Below are positions 35,048-47,500 of a stretch of 64,000 bases of DNA, one piece after another. Below the pieces are notes generated by a model, which was not told the DNA's origin, did not search any database, and worked only from the letters and a program-made list of their open reading frames with translations. Numbering within the stretch: the stretch's first letter is position 1; each line of letters begins with the position of its first letter. Source of the stretch: Acarospora socialis (Eukaryota > Ascomycota > Lecanoromycetes > Acarosporales > Acarosporaceae); contig JAMYGW020000012.1 of the NCBI GenBank assembly GCA_025617375.2, forward strand, positions 1,116,001 through 1,180,000, written 5' to 3'. The translations under genes were made by a program, and so were the position numbers.

Positions 35048-36746
35048 ATGTTTTTCGAAGGTGATCTGCAGAGTGGTATTGCTCTCGCTATACGAGACAC
35101 TAAGCTTGTAGCATGTCTTGTAAGGGGTGAGGACTCTATTGGCGTGCAGCAAGGGTTGTGCTTCGCTGACCACCTTGGCGGAAGCTAGATGACGGGGAAG
35201 AGAGCTCAAGATGGGAGGATTCATATCTCCAAGACGATGAGGTAAGACCGAAGGCGATCTAGTGTGAGCAAAGGTGCTGACCTTCTTTAGATAGCTCCTC
35301 TTCTCCAATCAAAGAGTGTCCTTCTCCGCCTCAATTTCGGGTCCCAGGAAGCTGGATATCTCTCTGCATTCTGCCCTATCAGCAAGCCACCAACGCTAGT
35401 CATCATACAGTATGTAGCTTGGACGGTTCTAAAATTGTTCTGATCCTCAGCGTTAAGACCATCTCAGTAACGGACAATTACGAGAGTACCTCGCAGCAGG
35501 CATAACGCAGGATGAGCTCAAGCAACGATTGAAAGCCGCCCTAACCGACCAGAGGACGGTTACAACTTCTCAACCTTCCCAAGCCCCATCCAACGCTCCT
35601 TCTCAGCCGCCAGTCTCCACTAGCACACAACATGCTCCGACTATTCAAGCACCAATCCAAACGCTCGCCCCCGCAGAAAGCACTGCCACAAACTCAACAG
35701 TACGCGATCTCCTCCAAGAGCGCAGAGACCGTCTCGAAGCAGATAAGAAGCGTCAAGACGCTGCTGAAAAAGCAGACCGTCAAGCAAAAGCCAAAGCCCG
35801 GCGCGATGAGGCCGAATCCCAAGCCGCTGCAGCGTCGCCCGGCTCGTCCCAATCGCAAGGGTTAACTTACGCCCAACAGCAACGCAAAAGACAACAAGAA
35901 GCCCGCCAAGAGCGCGAAAGGATCGTGCGGCAAATCGAAGCCGACAAGGCAGACCGACGAGAACGTGAAGAACGGCGTCGAGCGCTTGCGAGAGCCGAAG
36001 CGGCGGCCGAAGCCGGGAGCTCAGATGGCGCAGACGGCCTCGTTGACAAGCAGCTAGCGAGTGAAGATGCTCGAAGACAAACGTCAACGCGGCCGTCATC
36101 GTCGAAGGACTGCGCGGTGCAAGTCCGCCTCCTAGACGGCAGTACCATCCGCTCACGCTTCCCTTCCGACCACACCCTGCGAACACACGTCCGCGTCTGG
36201 ATCGACGAGCAGCGCTCCGACGGCGATATACCCTACACCTTCAAGCAGATCCTAGCGCCGAAACCTAACCGAGCCATCACCATCTCCGAAGAGGAGGAGT
36301 CACTGCAAGATCTAGGACTCACGCCGAGCGCTACCTTGGTCATGGTACCAGTGCAGGGCTCTATTGCGGCTTATGGGAGCGGTGGGCCGGGGCTACTGTC
36401 GAGGGGCTTATCGGCGGGGTACGGACTCGTGTCTGGAGGTGTGGGCGTGGTTACGGGCGCATTGGGGGCAGTTTTGGGTGTTGGTCAATCTCCGCAGCCG
36501 GCAAATACGCCTCCAGTGTCGTCGCCTGGCGACGCTCGGAGTCTACATTCTACGCCACCGTCGACGGCCGGCGGCATCAATGTTAGGACTTTGAGGGATC
36601 AGCAGACGGGGATTGATGATCATCAGTTTTATAACGGTAATCAGGTACGTCACGGGCGTCCCTGAAGGGATTGTTGACGTACTGTCTCTAATTTTTGGCA
36701 GCTTAACTTTGAGCCACGGAAGGATCAGGATGACAAGAGGGATTAG
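35048..36746 (+). CDS. UBX-domain protein (UBXN4/erasin-like)
   Basis: Exons 35048-35126, 35189-35241, 35291-35409, 35468-36644 and 36702-36746 keep phase; 490 residues. The N-terminus (MFFEGDLQSGIALAIRDTK; WEDSYLQDDE; NFGSQEAGYLSAFCPI; HNGQLREYLAAGIT) is the thioredoxin-like part of UBXN4 proteins. A long Glu/Arg/Gln coiled coil (residues ~150-250) follows, then a UBX domain (CAVQVRLLDGSTIRSRFPSD; DIPYTFKQILAPKPNRAI) and a Gly-rich hydrophobic stretch that may enter the ER membrane. UBX domains recruit Cdc48/p97, here probably for ER-associated degradation. The start shares 165 bases of promoter with SHY1 on the other strand. Confidence 0.85.
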
Positions 36747-37022
36747 AGGCGGGGGGATTCAGAATGTCTGGGATATTTAGCATGGAGTTAGCGCATCATG
36801 TCCTCGATAGATTCACTTGTTCATACCACCCGAGTCATAGAAATGAAACGGCGGACAGATCTTCCGTGTTCAAATGAGTAGAGTTGGCCCAATACTCGCA
36901 CTGTGATGCTTCTACTTCCACCATGGCAAGGTAATACTATGCAACCCATGCTATTCTTTTTCCCGATCTATACACATCTCCCCATTCTACAAAAATCTTC
37001 ACCACATCGACAACCACCCCCT

Positions 37023-37751
37023 CTAGTACTGACTGGCAGCCGCCTGACAAGCTTTCTACAATCCACACCCGTCAGCATACGCCTCCCAAACCCCATGTCA
37101 TCCCACCTCATCCTAGGAACCAGACACTGGACATCAGGTTAAACTCACCAACTGATCCAAATACCACCCACAAATCTGCATATTCCCGCCATTCTCATCC
37201 AAGCACTTCGTGAACTGCTTCGCATCGACCTCGCAGTTCCTCGCCCCCCACTCATTCCCGCTCGTCTGCGCCGTATCGCCATACGCATTCGTCGCCGCAG
37301 CCGTATCCGCCTGCTGGGCCTCGGCCGGCGCAGACGCCGACGAGCCACCGCCGAAGAAACCGCCGATCGCGTGCCCAATCGAGGATCCGACTGCTACTCC
37401 CCTATACCCCCGATCACTCACGTCAGCCGCCATTCGAAGACCCGAAACGTAGTATAGCTTTTTTTTGGGAAAGAAAGGGAACTCTAAACGAGCCTCAGGG
37501 CGGAAGGGAAGGGAAGGGGAGGGAACTCACGCAGCGGTGCTGGCCATCTGCCCGAACAAGCCGGGACTCTGACCCTGCGCCTGTTGGGCCGGGGGACGGG
37601 CTTGCTGCGTCGTGGCCGGCGGATGCGCGGCCGTGCTGGAGGGGCGGTTTTGTGGTTGCGGTGGCGTGACGTGCGGTCGGGCTGGGGCCGCGGTGGGTCG
37701 GGTGGGTGCGCTGCGGGCGGGAGCGGCGGCGCCGCGGCGTTGACGGGGCAT
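37023..37751 (-). CDS. MIX17: MIX17/CHCHD2-type twin CX9C mitochondrial protein
   Basis: Exons 37531-37751, 37149-37401 and 37023-37055 keep phase; 168 residues. An Arg/Ala/Pro-rich N-terminus (MPRQRRGAAAPARSAPTRPT) is followed by a glycine-rich hydrophobic stretch (VAVGSSIGHAIGGFFGGG). The C-terminal CHCH domain has both CX9C motifs (NCEVDAKQFTKC and CGWYLDQLKAC). The second cysteine of motif two is on the 33-base last exon, ending KACQAAASQY. The first intron contributes a retained-frame stop if unspliced. It is an intermembrane-space protein imported by Mia40; relatives influence respiration and apoptosis. Confidence 0.9.
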
Positions 37752-38396
37752 GGTGGATGAGTTTGAAGTTGAGGGTTGGTGGTTTTAGAGGTTGGTCTGT
37801 GTTTGAGAGTGGAATTGGAGAAGGAGATTGATAGAGGAAGGTCGAGAAAGGACCCGAGGCTTTTAGCGTGGTTTGGGGGAGAGTTCTTATTGGCTACGTT
37901 GTGCGAGCTCTACGGTTATGCAAATGACCGCTTATGAAAGGGGCTCATGATGTGTGATTAATCTACTTTTTGAATGAGATGGAGGATGGATACGTGCAAT
38001 GGTTATAGAGAGTCCTGAGCGCTGTGGTTCAGCCTTGCCTGATCCGCTATGGACAATTCACGAATCTGCAGCTAATTGCCCCGAATAACACTGAGTGAGC
38101 AGTATCTTGTAGAAAGCGGACCTGAAGTAGAGCTTTTTGAAGAATTCATTGCCACATCGCGGTCAAGTAAAAGTTCTATCACGATCCGTTACTCTGTCCT
38201 TCAGCAGCTCGCTTTTCCCGCCTCCGCTCGAGCCTCTTCGTTCTCGAATTCCCCCTGCACCGCTTCGGCAGAGGCCCCTTGAGGAGAGCTTGGAACGCTG
38301 CACTATGACCTAAAGGAGGCTGACTCATTTTCGAAGAGAGTATCATTTCTGGGACTGAAGTCAGACAATCACTGCGTCAGAATCATGACGGGTTGT
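37752..38396. other. Intergenic between MIX17 and LRP1
   Basis: About 645 bases with the MIX17 promoter. A 68-codon plus frame at 38076-38282 has no support. Nothing else was recognised. Confidence 0.45.
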
Positions 38397-39271
38397 CTAA
38401 CCTTCTTCTGCGGCGTCTGCGCCGTCCTGCTGCTCCTGCCTTTTCCTTCTCTTGCTCTTTGACTTCTTTTTGACGATTTCTGCAACCTCAGCTGCTCCTA
38501 CCTCTAAGCCCGCCGCTTTTGCAGTTTGTATCTCGTCCCTACGTCTTCTTTCTATTCGATTCCTTTTCTTCTTAGGTGGTTTGTGGGTCGTTGCTGTTTC
38601 CGGTGTGGCCAATTCAGTCTCTACCGGCTCAGGAACTGCGTCTTCGGACTCTGAGTCAGAGCTGCTGCTGCTGCTGCTCGAGGAAGATTTTGTGCTGGTG
38701 GGAGGCACCTCGTCCATGTCATCGACTTTGCGTTTCTTCGAGACCTGCTGGAATCTTATATGTGCTCTGGCCTGTTCTTTCGCCATCTGCTCCGCGCGTT
38801 GCAGGTCATACTTGTCATTCCCCGCCTGCACCAGGGTCAGAGCTGGTATGTCTGGGATCTGGTTTCACGTACAAGTGCATGTTTGATGATCCTTCCTGCC
38901 GCCGATTTGTCTAGAGTTAAGTTATCCCTCTTCACTTCGCCAGACTCTGCAATCTTGATCTTTTCGAAATATTGCTTTAACCTCGTCAACTCTCGGAAGA
39001 CGAGATGTTCTTTGGCATTTACGCCATTAAGTCGTAGAAAAGCTATAGACTCTGTTACTAACGTCCTCCCAAGATCATGAGTTTGCTTACAGAATAGGAT
39101 TGATTCTATGGCATACGTGGTTGAAACATAAAGCTTTGCTCTGTCCAACAATGGGAGCTTGGCAGCAGTCTCTGATAGAGGAGCTTTGAGGAGAGGTTCA
39201 AGAGTGTCTTCTAAATCATCTATGTTATCGTCGAGCTGCTCCAGCAGCGGACTTAGATCAATGGTATCCAT
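38397..39271 (-). CDS. LRP1: Exosome cofactor Lrp1/Rrp47 (C1D family)
   Basis: Exons 38873-39271 and 38397-38825 join in phase; 275 residues. The N-terminal Sas10/C1D domain reads LLEQLDDNIDDLEDTLEPLL, LYVSTTYAIESILFC and NAKEHLVFRELTRLKQYFEK, ending at a helix with KSAAGRIIKHAL. The rest is a lysine-rich tail with a nine-Ser run and an acidic patch, then KPPKKKRNRIERRRRDE. Lrp1 binds Rrp6 of the nuclear exosome and the tail binds RNA, aiding 3' trimming of rRNA, snRNA and snoRNA. Confidence 0.9.
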
Positions 39272-39688
39272 AACATCAGAGAGTTATTCGTATTTGTTCT
39301 TCTGCCTGCGATTTGAATTGAAGACAGTAAGGTGTTCGATGAACGCCGAAAAGTTATGCACGGTTGAACTCTAAGTTTATGTAAACCGAGCTAGCGGTGA
39401 AGCTTCGAAGGTCTTTGACGTATTGACTTCAGACCTCATTCATGATGCCAGTATAACTCGGAAGGTCAACGCAGATCGAGGACGTCAACCTTTATCTCAT
39501 ATGACAGTTATGCTGGTACGATAGAAAGGTATCACCCTCACCACGGTGGAGGTCTCAACCTGTCTCCAATTCGATACCCACATCCGCTGTTGCGGGTGCT
39601 GGGCGAGGCACCGCGCCGGCTTGCCAGATGCATACTCGATGAAAATACTGGGGGCCGTGGGGCCTTGCTCATACTTCCCAGCCACCGG
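39272..39688. other. Divergent promoter region, LRP1 / ketopantoate reductase
   Basis: About 420 bases. The reductase frame is open from about 39590 without an ATG (RVLGEAPRRLARCILDENTG), so a short upstream coding exon is possible. Confidence 0.45.
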
Positions 39689-41008
39689 ATGAATCATTCG
39701 TGGCCTCGACAAGAATACGGAGAGGAAGACGTGCCAGAGGAGTTTACGATTCGACGAGTGACGCCACGGGAACGGCAGTCTCGTAATCGAGAATATGAAG
39801 AGGACGACGAGCCAGAGGATTCTAGTATTAGCCAAGACCAACCACGGCGATTTCAGAGCCGTAGTGTAGATCGTCGGATCTATATTCTGGGCACAGGCAA
39901 CATTGGCAATCTCGTGGCGCATGCCTTGAGCCGTATACCAAGCCGACCACCAATCACCCTCCTATTCCACAAGCCGGCGCTACTGGGGACATGGAACGCG
40001 CAAGGACGATCTATCGAGCTCATCACCAATGGACTCTCGGAGAGAGGCGGGCCATTTGACGTAGAACTCGCCTTACCAGAAAGAACAATCAACCCGCTCT
40101 CCGAAAGCGACGAAGCAGCAACGGAGGGCGCCAATGAAGGCAGTCCCATCAACAACGTCATCGTCACTGTCAAAGCGCCTCAGACGATATCAGCGCTTAC
40201 GGCCATCAAAGACCGCCTCACGCGGCGATCGACTATCGTCTTCCTCCAAAACGGCATGGGCACCGTCGACGAAGTCAACGAGAAGCTCTTCCCCGACGTT
40301 GACACCCGACCAAACTACATGCTCGGCATCATCACCCACGGCGTCAACTCCGAACGACCCTTCTCCGCCATCCACGCCGGTATGGGCACCACCGCCCTCG
40401 GCTACCTCTCCCGCCATCCCCTCCCCTCCACCCATCAAGACGGCTACAGACTCCCACAGGAAATGCCCAAGACGGCCCGCTATCTCCTCCGCACCCTCAC
40501 ACGCACGCCACTCCTCGCCGCCGTCGGCTTCTCCCAGACCGACCTCATCCAACTGCAACTCGAGAAACTGGCCATCAACGCCATCGTCAATCCGCTGACC
40601 GTCATGCTCGACAGCAAGAACGGCGACGTCTTCTCCAACTTCGCCATGACGCGCGTCATGCGTCTCCTGCTCTCCGAGATCTCGCTCGTCATCCGCTCGC
40701 TGCCAGAACTCCAAGGCGTGCCGAACGTGCGCATGCGTTTCTCGCCCAGCAGGCTGGAGTCGTTGGCTGTATCGGTGATGGGCAAGACTAGCGAGAATAT
40801 CAGCTCGATGCTACAGGATGTGCGGAAGGGGAAGCAGACGGAGATTGACTACATTAACGGATATATCGTGAGGAGGGGCGAGGAGATGGGGATCAAGTGC
40901 GTGATGAATTATATGCTGCTGCAGCTCGTCAAGGGGAAGCAGCAGATGATCAATCGCCGCATCGACGATTACGTGCCGATTGTCAATGCTGGCGCTCGGA
41001 GACGGTGA
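39689..41008 (+). CDS. 2-dehydropantoate 2-reductase (ApbA/PanE family)
   Basis: A single 439-codon exon from the first in-frame ATG. After an acidic 60-residue lead (GEEDVPEEFTIRRVTPRERQ) comes the Rossmann fold (RIYILGTGNIGNLVAHALSR), the NADPH/ketopantoate part with VIVTVKAPQT and FLQNGMGTVDEV, and the C-terminal catalytic block KLAINAIVNPLTVMLDSKNG, holding the Lys and Asn of the family. The enzyme reduces ketopantoate to pantoate in pantothenate and coenzyme A synthesis. Fungi have several paralogues, some mitochondrial and of unclear substrate, so the exact reaction is inferred. An open frame of 33 codons upstream, rich in Arg, could be a targeting leader from a missed exon. Confidence 0.8.
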   Translation: MNHSWPRQEYGEEDVPEEFTIRRVTPRERQSRNREYEEDDEPEDSSISQDQPRRFQSRSVDRRIYILGTGNIGNLVAHALSRIPSRPPITLLFHKPALLGTWNAQGRSIELITNGLSERGGPFDVELALPERTINPLSESDEAATEGANEGSPINNVIVTVKAPQTISALTAIKDRLTRRSTIVFLQNGMGTVDEVNEKLFPDVDTRPNYMLGIITHGVNSERPFSAIHAGMGTTALGYLSRHPLPSTHQDGYRLPQEMPKTARYLLRTLTRTPLLAAVGFSQTDLIQLQLEKLAINAIVNPLTVMLDSKNGDVFSNFAMTRVMRLLLSEISLVIRSLPELQGVPNVRMRFSPSRLESLAVSVMGKTSENISSMLQDVRKGKQTEIDYINGYIVRRGEEMGIKCVMNYMLLQLVKGKQQMINRRIDDYVPIVNAGARRR

Positions 41009-41285
41009 GAAGCCCTAGTTCGGTCTGTCACTGTATCCGGTGGGTCTCTGTGACTTGTGACGGAGTACATTGGCGTTGTCCATGTGATCAACTTCAGATT
41101 CAGTTCGCTTCCAGCATGTATATAGGAGTGCGTCGTGGAGCCGATTATACTATAAAGTTCGCGCAATGAAGTACATCGTCGTTCTGTGCATTCTGCTCAT
41201 ACCTGTTTCGCATATTATACACAGCATATGTTAAACTTATCTCCAGCGTATGAACAAATACCACCTTTTCCTTCCCTTCCCCTCC

Positions 41286-43025
41286 TCAACCTCCATCCCC
41301 CAACTCCTCCCCTATATTCAAACTCCCCCTCACGCCTTCCAACATATCCCGAATCTGCACCCACCTCCTCACCACCACCTCCCTCACGCCTATATCCCGG
41401 TCCCCTTCCTCCTCCTCCTCATCCATCCCACTCGCGCTTCCATCTTCCTTTCTCCTGTCCCTACTAAACCTCCTCACCACCCCTTCCGCCTCCCGCAAAC
41501 CCACCCCAAGCACGAACTTCCACACCCACGCATCCGCATCCCTTTCTTCCCTCTCGCGTACAGCGCGCGGTAGTTCTGCGTCACGACCAGCGACGTAGAG
41601 CTGCCAATGCTGGGTACTGAGCGTCTGCGTGCGGATGGCGACTTGTGTTCTGTGGCAGAGGCCGTGGTGGGTGAGGGTGTAGTTCCTATGAGCGGTGTGG
41701 TCAATGCCGGTGTTGAGGGTTGGTGGGTTGGGGGAGGGAGCGGGAAAAGAGAGGTAACGAAAAGGGAAAGGAAAAGGGAAAGGGGGACGATACCCTAAAT
41801 ACCCAGCCTCTTCGAGGAGAGCTCTGTGGTGCGACGGTAGGCGGGGAAGCAGGAGGGTGTCGAGGGATAAGGCGTCGGAGCTGTTCTGGGAGAGGATGAA
41901 GCCGTCTGTTCAAGATGTTCAGCGTATGCAGCGTCAGGTTTCAGGAACCGGTAAGAGCTTTGCGAAAGGAACGAGTAACAGACATTCGGTCAGGAGGAAG
42001 TCATTGCTATGGTTCCCGTACGAAACGTAGATCTCCTCGCCCGGTTCTGCCCGGCTTTATATCAGCTATCAGCCGCTCAGTCAGCAACGGAAATGGGAAA
42101 AGGGAAAGATACCGTATGCTTTCCGGCTCGTTATCGTATAGCTGCCGTCGAAGGACGAGACGTCACACTACCCTGCCTTTTCAGCAATTTGAGACGCGTA
42201 CTTTGTGGGGAGAGTACTGACCCACCCCCTCATCGGCGTTGGCATGATTGAAGTAATCTGCGAACGGACATAATGCCATACGGTCTTCTCTGGGCGTCTT
42301 TTCCTTCTTCATTCCTGGCAATTCATGGTAGAAGGTGCGGGTGTTGACGAGGAGCCAGTAGTACATGTATCTCTCTCTGTCGGCGTCAGGGATGACGGAT
42401 GAGACTTTCGTCCAGCCCTTTTCGAACCTCGTCTTTTGCTTTGCTAGGAGACCGCTGTCCGGGGCGGGGAGTGAGTTGTGCGGAATGACTGTGCTCCATT
42501 GACCGCTTATATCTGGTGGAAGGGGGCAAGAAGTGAGTCTTGATAATCTCCGTCCCTGGTTCTGATTGTTGGACTCCACGGTGTTACTCGTAGTAGGCGA
42601 CCACATGATTGGCATCGACTCTTCAAAATCTCCCGGAGAAGGCCAGGTAGCCGTCCACGGGCGGTAGCGATCAAGATCCTCCGCATCCCCAAAGGCGAGA
42701 AAGGAGGCCAGGAGTCCGTGGACGGTGATGCCGTCATGACGGCGTTTGAAAGACGCCGGAACAGAGTCAACAGTCAGCAGCGTTAAAAATGGAACTTTCA
42801 CAAGTTCTTCTCCTGTCTAGAACGGTCCGCATAAGTAAATGTCTGTGGGGGTATGTACAACACTTAAGAGAAGGGAGCGACCTTGACTTTGCGTGTCGAA
42901 GCTAGTCCTAGGCCTCGACCGGGGAATTTAGCAGGCGCAACGCCATTTATCTTGACTCCTTGTCCTTGAGCCCAGTTTGTGAAAGCTTCGTGGATGTTTC
43001 CTGGTGGCAGAGCTTCGCCGATCAT
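41286..43025 (-). CDS. SET-domain protein lysine methyltransferase (RLSMT/SETD type)
   Basis: Six exons (42882-43025, 42226-42816, 42113-42167, 41984-42046, 41794-41905, 41286-41685) keep phase; 454 residues. The N-terminus MIGEALPPGNIHEAFTNWAQ and GRGLGLASTRKVKTGEELVK start the SET domain. It has an inserted iSET part and ends with FADYFNHANADEG, then EEIYVSYGNHSNDFLLTEYG, the cofactor and lysine-channel motifs. A Rubisco-methyltransferase substrate-binding-like C-terminal half follows, ending in an acidic patch. Such enzymes methylate non-histone targets (ribosomal proteins, elongation factors). The target here is unknown. Exon 3 has 55 bases and exon 4 has 63. Confidence 0.85.
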
Positions 43026-43321
43026 GACTGCCAAAAACCCTAAGATATTGCCCTAACTGAGGTATGGGCTGATCTTTCGACTATATCTCCAACTGTTGCT
43101 ATTCGCAAGCGTACAAACAGCTATTATGGCCTTTCACTTGTTCATTCTCCATACGACGATGTCATTCTATCTCATCAACTGATATGTATCGTAGAGTTTT
43201 CTTACTGAGGCGATAAATATATTCCGGTACATCAGAGTCACCAAGAGCGCACTGAAGCTCATACGAACTAATGACTGTATAACTACTCATTGTCATCCTA
43301 CCACAATACACACCCACCTCA

Positions 43322-44256
43322 ATGCTACTCAAGCCACTCCCGCTCACAGCCAACCTCCTCCGCTATCATTCTTCCCTCCGACTCTCCTTAGCTCTCCACA
43401 CGCGACCTTTCTCCGTCCTCAACCGCCCCCCACCAAACTACGAAGGCCATGTCCCACTCACCACCCTCGAGCGCGGCGTTCTCGCCATCGGCTCAGCAAT
43501 AGGCTCACTCATCAATCCGCGACGAGGAGGTACCTACCCACCCCGTCCACCCTCTAAACCTCCACTCCCACCAGTAACTAACAAGACCCCTTTCCCACCC
43601 CAGACCTAATCGCGGCCCTCGGCGAAGCGACCGCAACCCCCTACTTCATCTACCGACTCCACGCCGCCATGCTCTCGTCTCCTACAGGCCGCCGCATCCT
43701 GCGCGACCGCCCGCGCATAACCTCCCAAACCATGTCTCTCACGCACCTGCGCACCCTCCCCGCCAACAGCGTCGGCCGCGCCTACGCCGCCTGGCTGGAC
43801 CGCGAAGGCGTCAGCCCGGACACGCGGGATGCCGTCAAATACATCGACGACGAGGAGTGCGCCTACGTGATGCAGCGGTACCGGGAGTGCCACGACTTCT
43901 ACCACGCGCTGACGGGCTTGCCGGTCGTGGTGGAGGGGGAGGTGGCGCTGAAGGCGTTCGAGTTCGCGAACACGCTGCTGCCGATGACGGCCTTGAGTGT
44001 TGTGGCGCTGGTGCGGCTGAAAAGGGAGGAGAGGAGGAGGTTTTGGAGCGTGTATGGGCCATGGGCGGTCAGGAACGGGTTGAGGGCGGAGGAGGTGGTC
44101 AATGTTTATTGGGAGGAGCAGTTGGAGAGGGATGTCGATGAGTTGAGGGCTGTGTTGGGCATCGAGCGGCCACCGGATTTGAGGGAGGCACGGAAGGAGG
44201 CGAGGAGGAGAGCTAAGGAGGCGAGGGATAGGGTTGGGGGGTTGATGGGCAATTGA
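43322..44256 (+). CDS. COQ4: Coenzyme Q biosynthesis protein Coq4
   Basis: Exons 43322-43529 and 43604-44256 join in phase; 286 residues. The Leu/Arg-rich start ([18 protein letters not shown]) is a mitochondrial leader. [20 protein letters not shown] opens the Coq4 fold, which contains the metal motif HDFYH at about residues 166-170 with a downstream Glu (VVVEGEV). The C-terminus is rich in Glu and Arg ([16 protein letters not shown]). Coq4 organises the CoQ synthome on the matrix side of the inner membrane, and recent work on other species assigns it a ring-decarboxylation role. It is divergent from the SET gene with 296 bases between start codons. Confidence 0.92.
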
Positions 44257-44530
44257 TCAGGTTTGCTGAGTGGGGAAGCTTCTGCATACCCTTGCTTCCA
44301 AGATCTATTCAGTGGGAGCCAACGTTCTGCGACTGGCTAAGTCACGCTTATAGCGGTAGTACATGCGCAACTGGCTTACTGGCACCAATTAATGACTTGT
44401 CTTAAGATACGGAATTGACTATCTGCGCACCACTCCAAACAAAAAGAGCACCTGAGACACTGTATATAGAGCCCGCCGTTTCCCGTTTTCTGATCATACA
44501 ATAACTTGTAACCCCATTACAACCGACACG

Positions 44531-47500
44531 TTACTTAGTTGCTTCATTACCTTCGCTCGCCGGTCTCGGCTTTCCTCCTTTGCCCTGCTCCACCTTCCTC
44601 TCCTTCCCAATATCGTCACCTACAGACGCCGTGGCAGGTTGGTCCCTGGCCTCACCTTCATTCCCATCTCCTGCAGTCTCCGGATTTCTCCCCTCGACAT
44701 CCGGATGGGGTGGTGCAAAGCCTTCTGCACCTGCTGGGCCCTCCGCAACATCGTTGCCCGCAGCGTCAACCACACGGGTGCGAGTCTCGTAGCGCGTCTG
44801 GAAGGATACTTTGCCTTGCAGCGATGCGACTTGTTCTTCGTTCAGGAGATTGCCATCTTGATCGCGATACTCGACGCGCTCCTCTCGGCTCAGCACCGAT
44901 TGTTCCGCTGCAGGTTGTGGTGTAACGTTCGCATCGCTGAGCGGCTTCTGGTCGCCCGCGTGGACCTCCGCTTGAGGAGGCAGCACTGGGGAGCCCGTGT
45001 TCTCGGCACTTCCAGCATTGGGCGACGCAATGGCGTATTGACTCAACTGTACGCAAAAATTGTCAGACTCGGAAATCCCAACATCGCACACGTCTGCGGA
45101 ACGGAAGGCTCCAAGGGATTAGGGGAAGACTTACTTCGGTATGAAATGTACTGCAGTCCCAATCCCAGGTGTCGAAGAGCTTGACCTTCTTACAAGCGCT
45201 CTGTGTCCAGGGATTGCCGTATGACAAGGGCGCGTACAGAGTAAACGCAACAATGCTAAGACTTAGGAAAGCGACTGCGCCAGTCGTTCCAACAGAGGGA
45301 TTCTCTCGAAGACCGAGGCCACGGATCCGGTTCGTAGTAAAGTCGTAGATCTGACAGAAGGTCATAATGGCGAAATACAAGGCGGGAAGGTAGTGGTGGA
45401 GGAATAACTGGCGTTGCATGAGGTAGAAAGGAAAGTAGTGGAATGCCCAGCCAAGCACCGAGGTACCGATCTCATAATCGAAACGCTTGAAGTTGACGTT
45501 GTCGTAATCGTGGTAGCCACGTTGCCAACGAAGGACTGAGAGCCCTTTGAAGACTACATAGATTGCAATTGCAGAAGTAGACGACCACCAGACGATGGGG
45601 TTACCGATAAGATAGATTTGACGGTGATCTTTGCCCCAGAAGTTGATACCTCGACGGAGTACAGGCCAAGATGGCGGCCTCGAATCCCAGGCATGCGACT
45701 CCACAAGTCCAGCGTTAGTCGTCCACATAACCCTCTGTAACTCCCAGAATTTGCCAAGGAAACCAGGGTTCTTGTAGTTGACTTTCTCGGCGTCGGCTCC
45801 AAGCATTGGATGTTCGTTCTGCTCAACGTACCAGACACTGTTCGGCAGAGTCCCACCTTTTGCACATGTGACTTCTTGTTGCTCGAAGGCCCAGTCCGGC
45901 AACTTGACCTTGTGCGAGAATAGAACACAGCCAGTCATAATATGGACGAGCTTGAATTTGGTTTGGATGGTCCTGACCCTGGATTTGGCTTCAGCGCCGT
46001 CCGACATTGACTTGACAATTTCGATTCGAAACAGGTCGTTAGCATCGCCTTCGAACCCTTCATAGCCATACGCCGTAACCTCATTTTGCCAATCCGCTTC
46101 AGTGACCGGTGGGCGAACATCATGGGAGTGAAGTCGGCGATCGGTAGTGAGATGATATAGCTTGATGACATCCCCATCGCGGATCATGGTTGGCTCAAGA
46201 TTGTCCCACGCGCGAGGACCAACGATTGGTCCATCCAAGCCCTCCGGTTGGGTCTGATTCTCAAGCAACCATACATTGTTCCCATCTTTATGTGGATAGA
46301 GTGTAATCTGCTGTTGCTTGCTCCCGGTTGGATACATGTGGTTGTGTGAGTGTAGATAGCCACCTTGAGTATTGTGGTGTCTTATGCTGACGCGGCTTCC
46401 GAGAGCGACATCAACAGGGACGTCTTGCATGGCCTTCGAGTTCAGTGTAGCCTGGAATTCGGACGACATGAAGCCATCACCGTCCCCAGGGTTGACAAGA
46501 CAAACGAAGTGAATGGCAAACATCGCCATATAGAAAGTGAGCGGGATGATGATGAGGCAAAAAGCTCGAGCTAAGAAATGCTTGAACCAAAGTCGCTGCG
46601 GCCATGGATTAGCATACAAGACAAGGTCTTGGCCTTGAGACTCCCTACCGGTGTTACAGTTCTTGTATCTCCGAGCAGAACCCACAATTGCACGATTGTA
46701 AGGCTTCCAATCCAAGCAATAGTGAAGAGTCCAACCCACTTCACACTAACCGTAGCTCCAAGTCCAAGACCTGTTGCCACAAGCCAGAACCACCAGCTTG
46801 GATCGAAGGCTTTTGTGGGTCCTTGCTCGTGCTGGTTCGTAAAGCAAGTCCATGCAAGAGCGGTGAAAGCCGTGAATATGACTAGAGGCGAGTCGAGAAG
46901 AATCAAACGTGATTGTGTCAGAAGTCCGTTCTCTGCACCACAATTAGCATCCTCCAGAATGTACCCTCAGCTTGTTATGGTGCTCTACCCACCAAAGATT
47001 ATTAGCCCAGCACCCATCGCAGCGGTTGTTGTTCGGCAACCAGCGGCCTTTAAAGTCAAAAACATCGTTGGGACTGTCAAGACTCCCAGAATGGCGGGCA
47101 ACAATCGCATCGCCACATAAGGCACACCCGGCTCCAGATAATCCTTTCCGATATCCTTGAAGTCAAACTCCCCATCGAAGCCCGCAAGCCATCCGGCCAA
47201 AGTGATCAGTAGCTTTGCCAATGGCGGATGAACGTCCATGAAAAATCTTCCTTTTATATACTTTGATGCAAATCCTCCGAAACTGTTCAACGGACGTGAG
47301 CTATATGGATCAATTGCAGAAGGGTGGGCTGGCTAGCTTACTGGACTTCATCAAATACCACGCTTGTAGGCTGATATATCCTGAATAGACGTACTATCGC
47401 CGCAACGACAGTCAAGAGACCCAGGACTTGGAAATCCGAGCCCGGTAGAAGGAAGATGTCGTTGTCCGTAACCCCCTCCGAAGTGTAGTCCTTGGGTTTC

